A DNA stretch of 64,000 nucleotides. It comes from Thioalkalivibrio sulfidiphilus HL-EbGr7. Lineage in GTDB: Bacteria > Pseudomonadota > Gammaproteobacteria > Ectothiorhodospirales > Ectothiorhodospiraceae. Shown here one piece after another: positions 22,924 through 32,321 of the stretch. Position numbers and translations under genes: made by a program. The notes beneath the pieces were generated by a model that was not told the origin of the DNA, did no database searches, and saw only the letters and a program-made list of their open reading frames with translations. Numbering within the stretch: position 1 is the stretch's first letter; the number at the start of each line of letters is the position of its first letter. The stretch covers positions 1,550,001 through 1,614,000 of the forward strand of contig NC_011901.1 of the NCBI RefSeq assembly GCF_000021985.1, given 5' to 3'.

Positions 22924-24057
22924 TTGCCCCTCGGACAACTGCTGATCATCCAGTACTGTACCCTCCTGGTCTTTTCCGCCCTGTACACCCCTCAGCCCCT
23001 GCTGCCTGTACTGGCGGAGCATTTCGGCGTGGGCGAGGCACGGGCCTCGCTGCTGATCACCGTGACCCTGCTGCCCCTGGCCGTGGCTCCCATCGCCTAC
23101 GGTTTCCTGCTACAGAAGATGGCGGCCCGTCGGCTGCTGCTGGTCTCCATCTGGCTGCTGGCCGCCTCCCAGGTGGTCGTTTATTTCGTGGATCGCTTCG
23201 ATGTGCTGCTGGGCCTGCGCCTGCTGCAGGGTATGGTGATCCCGGCCATGCTCACCGGCCTCATGACCTACCTGGGTGCCAGTGCAGGACCCGGTCGCAT
23301 CGCCCAGGTGATGGCTGCCTACGTGGCATCCACGGTGATGGGTGGTTTTCTGGGGCGCGCCCTGTCGGGCGTGATCGCGGCCAACTTCGGCTGGCGCTGG
23401 TCCTTCCTGCTGCTGGGCCTGGCCACAGTGCTCGCGGCCCTGCTGCTCAGCCGCCTGAAGTCCGATCCGCCGGTGAGCTTTCAGCGATTGCGCCTGTCCG
23501 CCGTGATCGAGATCCTGCGTCAGCCCAGTTTCCTCAGGATCTATGGGGTTGTGTTCTGCGCCTTCGGGGCCTTCGCGTCCCTGCTCAATTTCCTGCCCTT
23601 CCGCCTGGTGGAACTGGGCACGGGCATGAGCGAGAGTGGTATCGGCCTGATGTACTCCGGCTACCTCATGGGGGTGGTGGTCTCGCTCGTCTCCCTGCGC
23701 CTGGCCTCGCGGATCGGGGGCACGGTCAATGCCATGCTGGTGGGCACCCTGATCCTGGTCACGGCCCTGCTGTTCTTCGCTGCGAGCCCGGTGTGGGTGA
23801 TGTTCCTGGGCATGTTCGTGCTGTGTTCAGGCATGTTCATGATCCATTCCCTGGCCCCCGGCGTGCTGAACCAGCAATCCGGAGAGCATCGGGGGGTGGT
23901 GAACGGCCTGTACATCGCCTTCTACTACGCCGGTGGTGCCACCGGCTCCTTCCTGCCGGGTTTCCTGTACCACGGTTTCGGCTGGTATGTGTATCTGGGC
24001 TCACTGGCCCTGGTTGTGGGACTGGCGGGCAGCCTGCTTTGGGGACTCAGGCGGTAA
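22924..24057 (+). CDS. MFS transporter
   Basis: It has 377 residues from a TTG at 22924, with about twelve hydrophobic segments. It begins LPLGQLLIIQYCTLLVF and includes the loop GFLLQKMAARRLLLVS, in the position of the MFS motif A. It resembles AraJ/YnfM-type sugar or drug exporters; the substrate is not evident. The open frame extends much further upstream (to 22573) but that part overlaps the OmpA-like gene and its terminator, so I reject it. A run CCCCGGAGC precedes the chosen start. Confidence 0.8.
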   Translation: MPLGQLLIIQYCTLLVFSALYTPQPLLPVLAEHFGVGEARASLLITVTLLPLAVAPIAYGFLLQKMAARRLLLVSIWLLAASQVVVYFVDRFDVLLGLRLLQGMVIPAMLTGLMTYLGASAGPGRIAQVMAAYVASTVMGGFLGRALSGVIAANFGWRWSFLLLGLATVLAALLLSRLKSDPPVSFQRLRLSAVIEILRQPSFLRIYGVVFCAFGAFASLLNFLPFRLVELGTGMSESGIGLMYSGYLMGVVVSLVSLRLASRIGGTVNAMLVGTLILVTALLFFAASPVWVMFLGMFVLCSGMFMIHSLAPGVLNQQSGEHRGVVNGLYIAFYYAGGATGSFLPGFLYHGFGWYVYLGSLALVVGLAGSLLWGLRR

Positions 24058-24274
24058 CAATCCCGATTTCCTGTGTATACTTATCTAGATGACATATCTG
24101 TGACGCCGAACCATCGGCCAGCAGTCATGTCATTCATTGTGGTCAGGGAGCTGCAACAGCAAGGGACGCAAGCCGTTCACGCCGCCAGCCGGACCAAGAT
24201 GCCTCGCAGGGTGCCCGGGTCCGGATCGGTGATTATTCAAACTGATCCATAAAATAAGATAGCGGAGGGGTATC
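24058..24274 (+). promoter_or_regulatory. Upstream region of the TAXI-TRAP operon
   Basis: A TATACT -10-like box is at 24076-24081 with no clear -35. Overlapping it is ATCTAGATGAC (24083-24093), an 11-base match to the site at the sdhC promoter. CTAG is rare in enterobacterial and related genomes, which makes the match more notable. GGAGGG precedes the gene start. No gene is seen here. Confidence 0.4.
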
Positions 24275-25315
24275 ATGATTTTCTCCAAGACCCGTTTCCT
24301 CAGTACCCTGGTGGCCATCGGTGCCACCTTTGCCCTGTCGCTGGCGGCCATCCAGCCCGCCGAGGCCCAGCGTCAGACCATCCGTTTCGCCACATCCAAC
24401 GTCGGTTCCTACGGCTATGCCGTGGGTAACGTGATCTCCGAGATCCTGCAGCAGAACCTGGGCCGCGGTTATGCCGTGGTGGTGCAGCCCTATCCCTCCA
24501 CCTCCGGCGCCATGCGCTCGGTGATGGATGGCGACGGCGAGTTCGGCTACACCGCTGACGTGGGCATGCGCGGCCTGTATGACGGCGAGCGTCCCTACGA
24601 CAACTACACCCCCCGCCGCGGCATGCTGGTGCACACCCTGTACGTGTATCCCATGGAGACCTTCATGCTGGTGGCCGACCGCCGCAAGGGTGAGTTCAAC
24701 TCCTACAAGGACTTCGACGGTGCCCCGGGCTACTACACCCCTGCCGGCTTCATGAACTGGCTCAACATGCGTCGCGTGTTCGCCGCTCTGGGCTATGAGT
24801 TCAACCACGTGGAGATCGACAACACCACCGTGGCGGATGCCTTCGAGGCCAACACCATCGCCGGTTCCGCGGGGTATACCACCGCCGGTGTCTCCCTGCC
24901 CACCTACTGGCGTGAGGCCGAGCTGCGCGCCAACCTGGCCGCGGTGAACCCCTCCGAGGAGGAGATGGAGAAGCTGCGTGCCGCGGGCCTGAACCCGGTG
25001 CCTGTGGATCCCTCCAAGGCCTTCAGCCAGGAACTGGGTGTGGACACGATCTACGCAGTGCCCATCTACTTCGCCTACAACGTGCGCGCGGATATGGATG
25101 CTGACCTGATCAAGAACATCCTGGACATCCTGTACAAGAACAAGGACAAGCTGGTGGAAGGTGATGCAGGCTTCGGTCCTCTGGCTGCCGACTTCGTGGG
25201 CACCCAGGCCGCCGGCGTGGCTGCCAACCCGGATATCCCGGTGCATCCCGGCCTGGCCGCGTTCCTGAAGGAACACGGCGCCTGGAATGACAGCTGGACC
25301 ATCGCGGGCCAGTAA
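24275..25315 (+). CDS. TAXI-family TRAP transporter substrate-binding protein
   Basis: It has 346 residues with a signal peptide (about 1-31, ending PAEAQ), so it is periplasmic. The mature start (TIRFATSNVGSYGYAVGN) followed by ISEIL is typical of the TAXI type of TRAP binding proteins. These deliver organic acids or amino acids such as glutamate to a sodium-driven permease. It is followed 87 bases later by the fused permease, so the pair forms one system. The substrate is unknown; downstream enzymes hint at an organic acid. Confidence 0.9.
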   Translation: MIFSKTRFLSTLVAIGATFALSLAAIQPAEAQRQTIRFATSNVGSYGYAVGNVISEILQQNLGRGYAVVVQPYPSTSGAMRSVMDGDGEFGYTADVGMRGLYDGERPYDNYTPRRGMLVHTLYVYPMETFMLVADRRKGEFNSYKDFDGAPGYYTPAGFMNWLNMRRVFAALGYEFNHVEIDNTTVADAFEANTIAGSAGYTTAGVSLPTYWREAELRANLAAVNPSEEEMEKLRAAGLNPVPVDPSKAFSQELGVDTIYAVPIYFAYNVRADMDADLIKNILDILYKNKDKLVEGDAGFGPLAADFVGTQAAGVAANPDIPVHPGLAAFLKEHGAWNDSWTIAGQ

Positions 25316-25402
25316 GTCCTCAGCAAACCAAACCACAGGGCGGGTAACGCAAGCAACGTTCCCGCCCTGTTTTGTTGTGACACTGGAAAGCGGGGGCCGA
25401 CT

Positions 25403-27712
25403 GTGTCCTTACTCAAGAAGACGCTCACCTCGGAAGTGGCGTATGTCCTCATGGGCGCGGCTTTTCTTGTCGCCCTGTATCAATACCTGTTCAGCGGTGA
25501 GACGGCCTACCTCTGGCTGGTAGCGCCGGCGCTTGCGCTGCAGATCGTGCATCTGCAACTGCACGGACGCTTCTATCCGGGACTTTCTGCCGCCGCGCGA
25601 CAGACACTCACGCTGGTCTACCTGGGCGTCTGTCTTTACGCCCTCTATCACCTGTGGCCGGGCATCCATGACATCGGTACCTGGCGCCAGATCGCCCACA
25701 CCGATGTGACATTGTATGTCGGCCTGGCGCTGCTATTACTGGCTGCGGAGATGCTGCGCCAGGGCGGCGTGCTCACACTGCGCAACCTCACCTTCATCCT
25801 GGGCGCCGTGCTGTTCGTCTCGCTGATGCATTATTTCCTCACCGGTGCCGGCGGACAGCGTTACCTGGCCGTGCGCCTGGTGCCCCTGGCGATGATCATC
25901 CAGATTCTGTACCTGTATCAGAATCAGTACCTCTACTCCCGTCTGCCCGCGCTGATCAATCACACGGCGGTGATCGTTTATATCGGTATCTGCCTGTATA
26001 CGACCTACTACCTGACGGCCAATTTCGAAGACATCGCCATCTGGCGCCAGGCGGCCTACACCACCCATGACTTCGTGGTCGGTGTGCTGATCTTCCTGGT
26101 GGTGATGGAGCTCTCGCGCCTCATCCACCCGGTGCTGTTTTGGGTGAACGTGGTGCTGGTGTTCTATGCCCTCTGGGGCCATCTCAGCCCCATCGATTTC
26201 TTCTGGCATCCCAGCGTCAACCTGGACCGGATCATCACCTCCAGCACGGTGGAATTCTCCACCGGCGTCTACGGGCGCTATTCGCAGCTGTCCCTGACCC
26301 TGATCGCCGCGTTCCTGCTGCTGGCGGCGGTGGCCAGTGGTTTCGGCGCACAGCGCGCCCTGGTGGACGTGATGCGAAGGCTCGCCGGTCGCTCGCGCCA
26401 TACCATTCCCCAGACCGCGGTGCTGGCCTCGGTGTCCGTGGGCATGGTGAGCGGCTCCGGCTCCGCCAACACGGCGGTGACCGGCAGTTTCACCATCCCG
26501 CTGATGAAGCGTTATGGCGTGCCCGGCACCTTCGCCGGGGCGGTGGAGACGGCCGCCTCCATGGGCGGTCTCATCATGCCGCCGCTGATGGCGGTGGCCG
26601 GCTTCCTCATGGCCGAGTTCCTGGGCGTGCCCTACTGGGACGTGGTGGTGCGCGGTTTCGCCGTGGCATTCGTCTACTTCGTGTCCCTGATCCTCGCCGT
26701 CTACCTGCTCAGTGTGAGGCTTCTGCCCAGCACGCCGATCCAGGTACCGACGGTGCCGCTCTATGACTGGATGCGCACCACCATCTTCTTCTCGGGGATC
26801 ATCTTCCTGATCCTGCTGATGAGCACCTTCGGCTATGGCGCCCTGCGCGCCGCGCTGTACACGGCCGGCGCGATCCTGGCGATGCTGCTGCTCACCTGGC
26901 TGTACTTCAAGTACGTGCTCAAGGATCCCAAGCTCCAGGGAGAAACGCTGCTGGGCAACCTGCGCACGGTGATCGAGACCCACGCGGAGATGACCGCCTA
27001 CCTGACCCTGCTCATGGCCACCCTCGGCATCATGATCGGGCTGTTCACGGTCACCGGCTTCATCACCCGCATGGGTTCCCTGCTGCTGCAGCTGGGTGAT
27101 TTCCACATCGTCGCCATGATCCTGATGGCCTGGATCTTCGGCTGGTTGGTGGGCACCGGTCTGCCGCCCACGGCCACCTACATCATCGTCGCGGTCATCA
27201 TCGTGCCGCCCCTGCGCCAGATGGGCGTCGATCCCTGGGTGGCGCATTTCTTCGCCTTCCTGCTGGCCATCTGGGGCGAGCTCTCGCCACCCACGTCACT
27301 GACCGCGGCGGTGGCGGCCAAGATCGCCGAGGCCTCGTTCATGAAGACCATGTGGGAGGCGCTCAAGATCTGTCTGCCCATCACCATCATGTCCTTCGCA
27401 ATTTTCGTGCGCTCTGACATGGTGGTGAACCCGGGCTGGGCCCAGATCACGGATACCCTGCTGGTGGCGGCGGGCACGGCGGGCGTGACCTTCGCGACTT
27501 TCGGGCGCTTCTTCGTCACTCGACTCAACAACTGGGGCATGCGCATTTTCATGCTGGCCCTGTCCCTGGTGGTGGTGTTCTACCCGCATGACGGCGTGGC
27601 CACCGTGGCTGCTGTCATCGTGGTGCCGCTGATCATCCTCGGTGTGATCCGGCACCGCACGCTGGCGGCGCCGCCGGAGGTTCCTTCCGCCAGCGCCGCC
27701 ACGGGGAAATAG
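25403..27712 (+). CDS. TRAP transporter fused permease (TAXI type)
   Basis: It has 769 residues and many membrane segments. The N-terminal region corresponds to the small DctQ-like part; the rest is DctM-like, with SGSGSANTAVTGSFTIPLMK near residue 350 and TGLPPTATYIIVAVI near 580. It couples ion gradients to uptake of a substrate captured by the neighbouring binding protein. The GTG start at 25403 gives MSLLKKTL. The next gene starts three bases after its stop. Confidence 0.92.
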   Translation: MSLLKKTLTSEVAYVLMGAAFLVALYQYLFSGETAYLWLVAPALALQIVHLQLHGRFYPGLSAAARQTLTLVYLGVCLYALYHLWPGIHDIGTWRQIAHTDVTLYVGLALLLLAAEMLRQGGVLTLRNLTFILGAVLFVSLMHYFLTGAGGQRYLAVRLVPLAMIIQILYLYQNQYLYSRLPALINHTAVIVYIGICLYTTYYLTANFEDIAIWRQAAYTTHDFVVGVLIFLVVMELSRLIHPVLFWVNVVLVFYALWGHLSPIDFFWHPSVNLDRIITSSTVEFSTGVYGRYSQLSLTLIAAFLLLAAVASGFGAQRALVDVMRRLAGRSRHTIPQTAVLASVSVGMVSGSGSANTAVTGSFTIPLMKRYGVPGTFAGAVETAASMGGLIMPPLMAVAGFLMAEFLGVPYWDVVVRGFAVAFVYFVSLILAVYLLSVRLLPSTPIQVPTVPLYDWMRTTIFFSGIIFLILLMSTFGYGALRAALYTAGAILAMLLLTWLYFKYVLKDPKLQGETLLGNLRTVIETHAEMTAYLTLLMATLGIMIGLFTVTGFITRMGSLLLQLGDFHIVAMILMAWIFGWLVGTGLPPTATYIIVAVIIVPPLRQMGVDPWVAHFFAFLLAIWGELSPPTSLTAAVAAKIAEASFMKTMWEALKICLPITIMSFAIFVRSDMVVNPGWAQITDTLLVAAGTAGVTFATFGRFFVTRLNNWGMRIFMLALSLVVVFYPHDGVATVAAVIVVPLIILGVIRHRTLAAPPEVPSASAATGK

Positions 27713-27715
27713 CCC

Positions 27716-28678
27716 ATGCATATCGTGATCCCTGACGATTACCAGGACTGCGTGCGTGAGCTTGCCTGCTTCCAGAGGCTCAAGGGTCACCAGGTCACCG
27801 TGTACAACGACACGGTGCGCGATCTGGACACCCTGGTGGAACGCTTCAGTGACGCCGAGGCCCTGGTGCTGATCCGGGAGCGCACGCCCATCACCGAGGC
27901 CCTGCTGGAGCGTCTGCCGAAGCTTCGGCTCATCAGCCAGACCGGCAAGGGCATCGCGCACGTGGACCTGGATGCCTGTACCCGTCGCGGCGTGGCCGTG
28001 GCCACCGGCATCGGTGCCCCGTACGCGGCGGCCGAACTGACCTGGGGCCTGGTGCTCGCCGCCATGCGCCACATCCCCGACCAGGTGGCCGCCATGCGGG
28101 CGGGACGCTGGCAGACCCGGCTCGGCACGGGCCTGCGCGGTCGCACCCTGGGCGTCTTCGGCTACGGCAAGATCGGTGCACTGGTGGCCGGTTATGGCCG
28201 CGCCTTCGGCATGAATGTGCTGGCGTGGGGCCGGGAAGGCAGCCTGGAGCGGGCTGCGGCCGCGGGCATCGACACCGCCGAGAGCCAGGAGGACCTGTTC
28301 GCCCGCGCCGATGTGCTGTGCCTGCACCTGGGGCTGAATCCGGGCACCCGGGGCATCGTCAGGGCAGAGCACCTGGCCCTCATGAAGCCCACGGCCCTGC
28401 TGGTGAATACCGCGCGCGCCGAGCTGATCGAGGCCGATGCCCTGGTGAACGCGCTCAGGGCGGGACGACCCGGCATGGCCGCCGTGGATGTCTACGAGGA
28501 CGAACCGGTGCGCGATCACCCGCTGCTGCATCTGGACAACGCCCTGTGCACCCCCCACCTGGGCTACGTGGAGCGGGACGGCTATGAACTCTACTTCGGG
28601 GCGGCCTTCGACAACGTGCTGGCCTTCGCCGAGGGTTCACCGCGCAATCTGTCCAATCCAGAAGTGATGCAGGCCTGA
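27716..28678 (+). CDS. D-2-hydroxyacid dehydrogenase family protein
   Basis: It has 320 residues. The Rossmann glycine motif is GYGKIG near residue 145. The catalytic Arg (NTARAELIEADAL), Glu (EDEPVRDHP) and His (TPHLGYV) are all present. Such enzymes interconvert 2-hydroxy and 2-oxo acids using NAD(P)H. The residue after the second strand is in AWGRE rather than a clear Asp, so cofactor preference is open. Position directly after a TRAP transporter suggests it acts on the imported acid. That is inference. Confidence 0.88.
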   Translation: MHIVIPDDYQDCVRELACFQRLKGHQVTVYNDTVRDLDTLVERFSDAEALVLIRERTPITEALLERLPKLRLISQTGKGIAHVDLDACTRRGVAVATGIGAPYAAAELTWGLVLAAMRHIPDQVAAMRAGRWQTRLGTGLRGRTLGVFGYGKIGALVAGYGRAFGMNVLAWGREGSLERAAAAGIDTAESQEDLFARADVLCLHLGLNPGTRGIVRAEHLALMKPTALLVNTARAELIEADALVNALRAGRPGMAAVDVYEDEPVRDHPLLHLDNALCTPHLGYVERDGYELYFGAAFDNVLAFAEGSPRNLSNPEVMQA

Positions 28679-28703
28679 GACCTGCATCCCTGTCGAGTCG
28701 CAC

Positions 28704-29518
<815 letters not shown>

Positions 29519-29595
29519 GATAAAAAACCGTTGCGGGCCTGCGCCCGGCGGCGACAGTCAAGCGATGCGTGTCATCAGGACACAAGGAAGACGTC

Positions 29596-30498
29596 ATGGA
29601 AGTCCCATCCCAGCCCCTCATGAAACCGGAGCAGGTCCCTGCGCCGGGATCTTCCCGACCGGCAGATGCGCTCAGACCGCGTCTGCGTGCGGTGCCTGCC
29701 TCCACGCAGCCGGTGGTGCTGGTTGCCCAGCACAACCGCATCAGTCAGCGCCTGCTGGTGAGTCTGCTTTCCCGCCGTGGTTATGATCCCTGCCTGAGCA
29801 TGGGGCCTCATCAGGCCTTCGAGATGATCCAGCGTCATCCCGGACGCTTCGTCATGGCCATCCTCGACTTGCGTGATCCCCTGGCGGGCGAGCTCGATGA
29901 GTTGCGCGCCTGCAAGATCCGGATGGGTGAGGCCTGCCCGCCACTGATCGTGCTGGGTAATAATCCGAGCTCCGACGCGCGTGCCGCCTGCCGTGACGCC
30001 GGCGCCGACTTCTACCTCACGGACGGCCTGCGCGATGGCCTGCTGAGTCGTGCCGTGGATTTCATTGCCCATTCGCGCCTGCCCATGGGATTCCGCCTGC
30101 CGCAGAGCAGCGAGCCAGCCCCATCCTTGCTGGATGACGCCACCGTGGAGCGCCTGCTGTCCATGGGCGAGGGCGGCGGTTTCCTGGAGGAGGTCTTCAG
30201 GGATCTGCGCGATGACGTGCGAGAACACCTCTGGGTCATGGACCGTGCCCTGAAACGCCAGGACTACGCCCTCTGGCGCAGCGGTCTGCACGCGCTGAAG
30301 GGGGCGGCGCTCAGTGCCGGTGCCGCACTGCTCACCGAACTGTGCATCGAGGGTGAAGCCCTGTGCCAGCAGGCCCTGCAGGCAGGTCTGTGCCTGGGAC
30401 ATCTGGCGCGCATCCGCAGGGCCTGGGAAGAGACCCAGACGGCGCTGCAGCAGATCATCGAGGATGCCCGCGCTCAGCGGGTCTCTGGCGCCGGCTGA
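29596..30498 (+). CDS. Degenerate receiver plus Hpt domain protein
   Basis: It has 300 residues from the ATG at 29596; GTG at 29569 is possible. The first part (about 40-150) looks like a response-regulator receiver. It keeps an Asp in AILDLRDP, but the usual acidic pair is replaced (VVLVAQHN) and the conserved Lys region reads YLTDGL, so phosphorylation may be lost. The C-terminal part (about 180-290) is an Hpt domain with the His in LHALKGAALSAG, as in RpfC-type sensors. It looks like the RpfC tail without the kinase. Its 3' end overlaps the convergent gene by 25 bases. Confidence 0.7.
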   Translation: MEVPSQPLMKPEQVPAPGSSRPADALRPRLRAVPASTQPVVLVAQHNRISQRLLVSLLSRRGYDPCLSMGPHQAFEMIQRHPGRFVMAILDLRDPLAGELDELRACKIRMGEACPPLIVLGNNPSSDARAACRDAGADFYLTDGLRDGLLSRAVDFIAHSRLPMGFRLPQSSEPAPSLLDDATVERLLSMGEGGGFLEEVFRDLRDDVREHLWVMDRALKRQDYALWRSGLHALKGAALSAGAALLTELCIEGEALCQQALQAGLCLGHLARIRRAWEETQTALQQIIEDARAQRVSGAG

Positions 30499-31004
30499 TC
30501 GAACTCCAGCGGATCCTGCTCCTGTTCGCGTCCGGCACCCGGCGGACGCAGGCGAATCACCTCGTAACCCAGGGCGCGGAAATCGTTGATGCGTGCCGGG
30601 GCGGATTCCGCCACCTGCACGAAGTCCGGAAAGTCTTCCAGTTCCACATTGCGCCAGCCCGCATAGGTGGCACACACCGCAACCTCCACGTGCTGTTCCC
30701 GCACCAGGGATTCCATCCGGGCGTGCAGTTCCCCGCGGGCGTCCCGTTGGCCGCGGGTGAGGCTGAACTGCTCATTGCCGTGGGTTACCACGGCGATACC
30801 CATTTGCGGATAGCGAGCGCGGAGGCGCGAGATGTGATCAAGGATCTCGGGCAACAGGGTCTGCAGGGCCTCGTGATCATTTTCCACCACTTCCAGCACC
30901 ACGCCGGGTGGTGCCTGCTCCTGCGCCAGCAGGTCCTCGACGGTCATGCCGGCCTGCGCGGGCAGGCCGAGACACAAGGCCAGGGTCAGCAGCCAGCGCA
31001 TCAT
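30474..31004 (-). CDS. Exported DsrE-like protein
   Basis: It has 176 residues with a signal peptide (about 1-18, ending AQA). The arrangement VVLEVVENDHEALQTLLPEI, then IAVVTHGNEQFSLTRG, then VEVAVCATY resembles DsrE/DsrF-like sulfur-relay folds; Cys is in the usual VAVC position. Its role is unknown. It is the last gene of the ABC export operon on the minus strand, and its ATG overlaps the stop of the membrane-fusion gene (ATGA). Confidence 0.6.
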   Translation of the reverse strand: MMRWLLTLALCLGLPAQAGMTVEDLLAQEQAPPGVVLEVVENDHEALQTLLPEILDHISRLRARYPQMGIAVVTHGNEQFSLTRGQRDARGELHARMESLVREQHVEVAVCATYAGWRNVELEDFPDFVQVAESAPARINDFRALGYEVIRLRPPGAGREQEQDPLEFDQPAPETR

Positions 31005-32191
31005 TCAGCCCTCAGGCGCAGGCGTACGCCGTCGCTGATGTCTCGGTCCGGGTGCACCACCACCCGTTCGCCCGCCTCAAGACCGGCGCCGGCCTCGCTG
31101 TGGATAGCGCCACGGCGCCCGATACCGACCGTGCGCAGCCTGGCCCGGCCATCCTCCAGGACGAACACGGCCCAGTCTCCCTGATGGCGGAACAGCGCGC
31201 TGGTGGGCACGCGCAGGACGTCGTCAGACTCCCAGAGCACGAAGCGGGCATTGACCCGGTAGCCGTCGCCCAGCCTCGCCCAGTCCTCGTGCGCCGAGGT
31301 GATGTCGGCGATGACCCAGACCCGTTGTTCCTCCACCCCCAGGGCGGAAATCTTGGTAAACCCGGTGGGTTCGACGCGACGCACCCGGCCCTCAAGCGCC
31401 CGGGTCTCGCCCCAGCGCTCGAAGATCACCCGCATGCCCGGCTCGATGCGCACCGCATCGGCGGAGAGCACATCCACGGCCACCTCCAGACGACCGGGGT
31501 CACCGATCTCCAGGATCGGCTCGCCGGGTTGCACCACCCGGGCGCTCTCGAAATGGCGGCGCAGCACGAGTCCGTTCACCGGGGATCTCAGTTCCAGGAC
31601 GGCGAAGGCATCGGGGTCCTGGCCGTTGCTGTGGGCGAGGACAGCCTGGGCGGCGTCCCGCTGGGCGATGGCGGTCTGCACGCGAAAGCGTGCGGAGCGG
31701 GTCAGGGCCTCGGCCTGATCAAGTTCGGTGGCGGCCCGGTCCAGGGCGCTGCGGGAGATGAGCTGCTGTTCGGCCAGGCCCTTGAGGCGTTCAAATTCCT
31801 CCCGGGCGAACAGGGCCTGGGCCGCCAGGGCGCGCACTTCCGCCCGGGCGGTTTCCAGGGCGGCCTCCGCCGCGGCCAGGCGCGCACGGGCCTCCTGCAG
31901 GGTGCGTGCATCGAGTGCAGGCGAGGCCGGGGCGTCCAGGGTGACCAGTACATCGTCCAGTCGCACCGCGTCACCCACCTGCAGGTGGATACGCCGGGCC
32001 TGGGCAGTCAGGGGCGCCGAGACCTCGTAGCGGTCGATCACCCGGGTGCGGCCTTCCTCCTCGACGGTGATGGCCAGATGCCCCGGGGTCACGGTCTCCA
32101 CGTCCACCAGCACCGGCGTGGGCCTGAAGCCCAGCGCGATGAGCCCGGCAACGATCAGCGCCACAACAACGATGAGAATCTTTTTGATCAT
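31001..32191 (-). CDS. Periplasmic adaptor (membrane fusion protein) of an ABC efflux system
   Basis: It has 396 residues. An N-terminal membrane anchor (about 1-24) is followed by a lipoyl-like half (VSAPLTAQARRIHLQVGD), a long coiled coil (about 85-180) and beta-barrel domains (LRSPVNGLVLRRH). HlyD/MacA-like adaptors link inner-membrane transporters to an outer-membrane channel. The ATG at 32191 is preferred to a TTG at 32221 (reading MGFELDLDRW). A tandem heptamer array separates it from the permease gene. Confidence 0.85.
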   Translation of the reverse strand: MIKKILIVVVALIVAGLIALGFRPTPVLVDVETVTPGHLAITVEEEGRTRVIDRYEVSAPLTAQARRIHLQVGDAVRLDDVLVTLDAPASPALDARTLQEARARLAAAEAALETARAEVRALAAQALFAREEFERLKGLAEQQLISRSALDRAATELDQAEALTRSARFRVQTAIAQRDAAQAVLAHSNGQDPDAFAVLELRSPVNGLVLRRHFESARVVQPGEPILEIGDPGRLEVAVDVLSADAVRIEPGMRVIFERWGETRALEGRVRRVEPTGFTKISALGVEEQRVWVIADITSAHEDWARLGDGYRVNARFVLWESDDVLRVPTSALFRHQGDWAVFVLEDGRARLRTVGIGRRGAIHSEAGAGLEAGERVVVHPDRDISDGVRLRLRAE

Positions 32192-32268
32192 CCAACGATC
32201 CAGGTCCAGTTCAAAACCCAACGATACAAGAAAAGCCCCTTGCGCATCCCTGTCAGCAATTCACACTG

Positions 32269-32320
32269 ACTTGCCACTTGCCACTTGCCACTTGCCACTT
32301 GCCACTTGCCACTTGCCACT
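32269..32320. repeat. Tandem heptamer array (ACTTGCC)
   Basis: The 7-base unit ACTTGCC repeats about seven times with almost no variation between the FtsX-like permease gene and the adaptor gene. No inverted arm is present. The unit length equals that of the CTAGCCA array at the start of the window. The number of copies could vary between strains by slippage. Confidence 0.8.
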
Positions 32321-32321
32321 T

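Noticed and set aside
32269-32320. Possible CRISPR array
   Set aside because: The units are only 7 bases with no spacers between them, so it is a simple tandem repeat.
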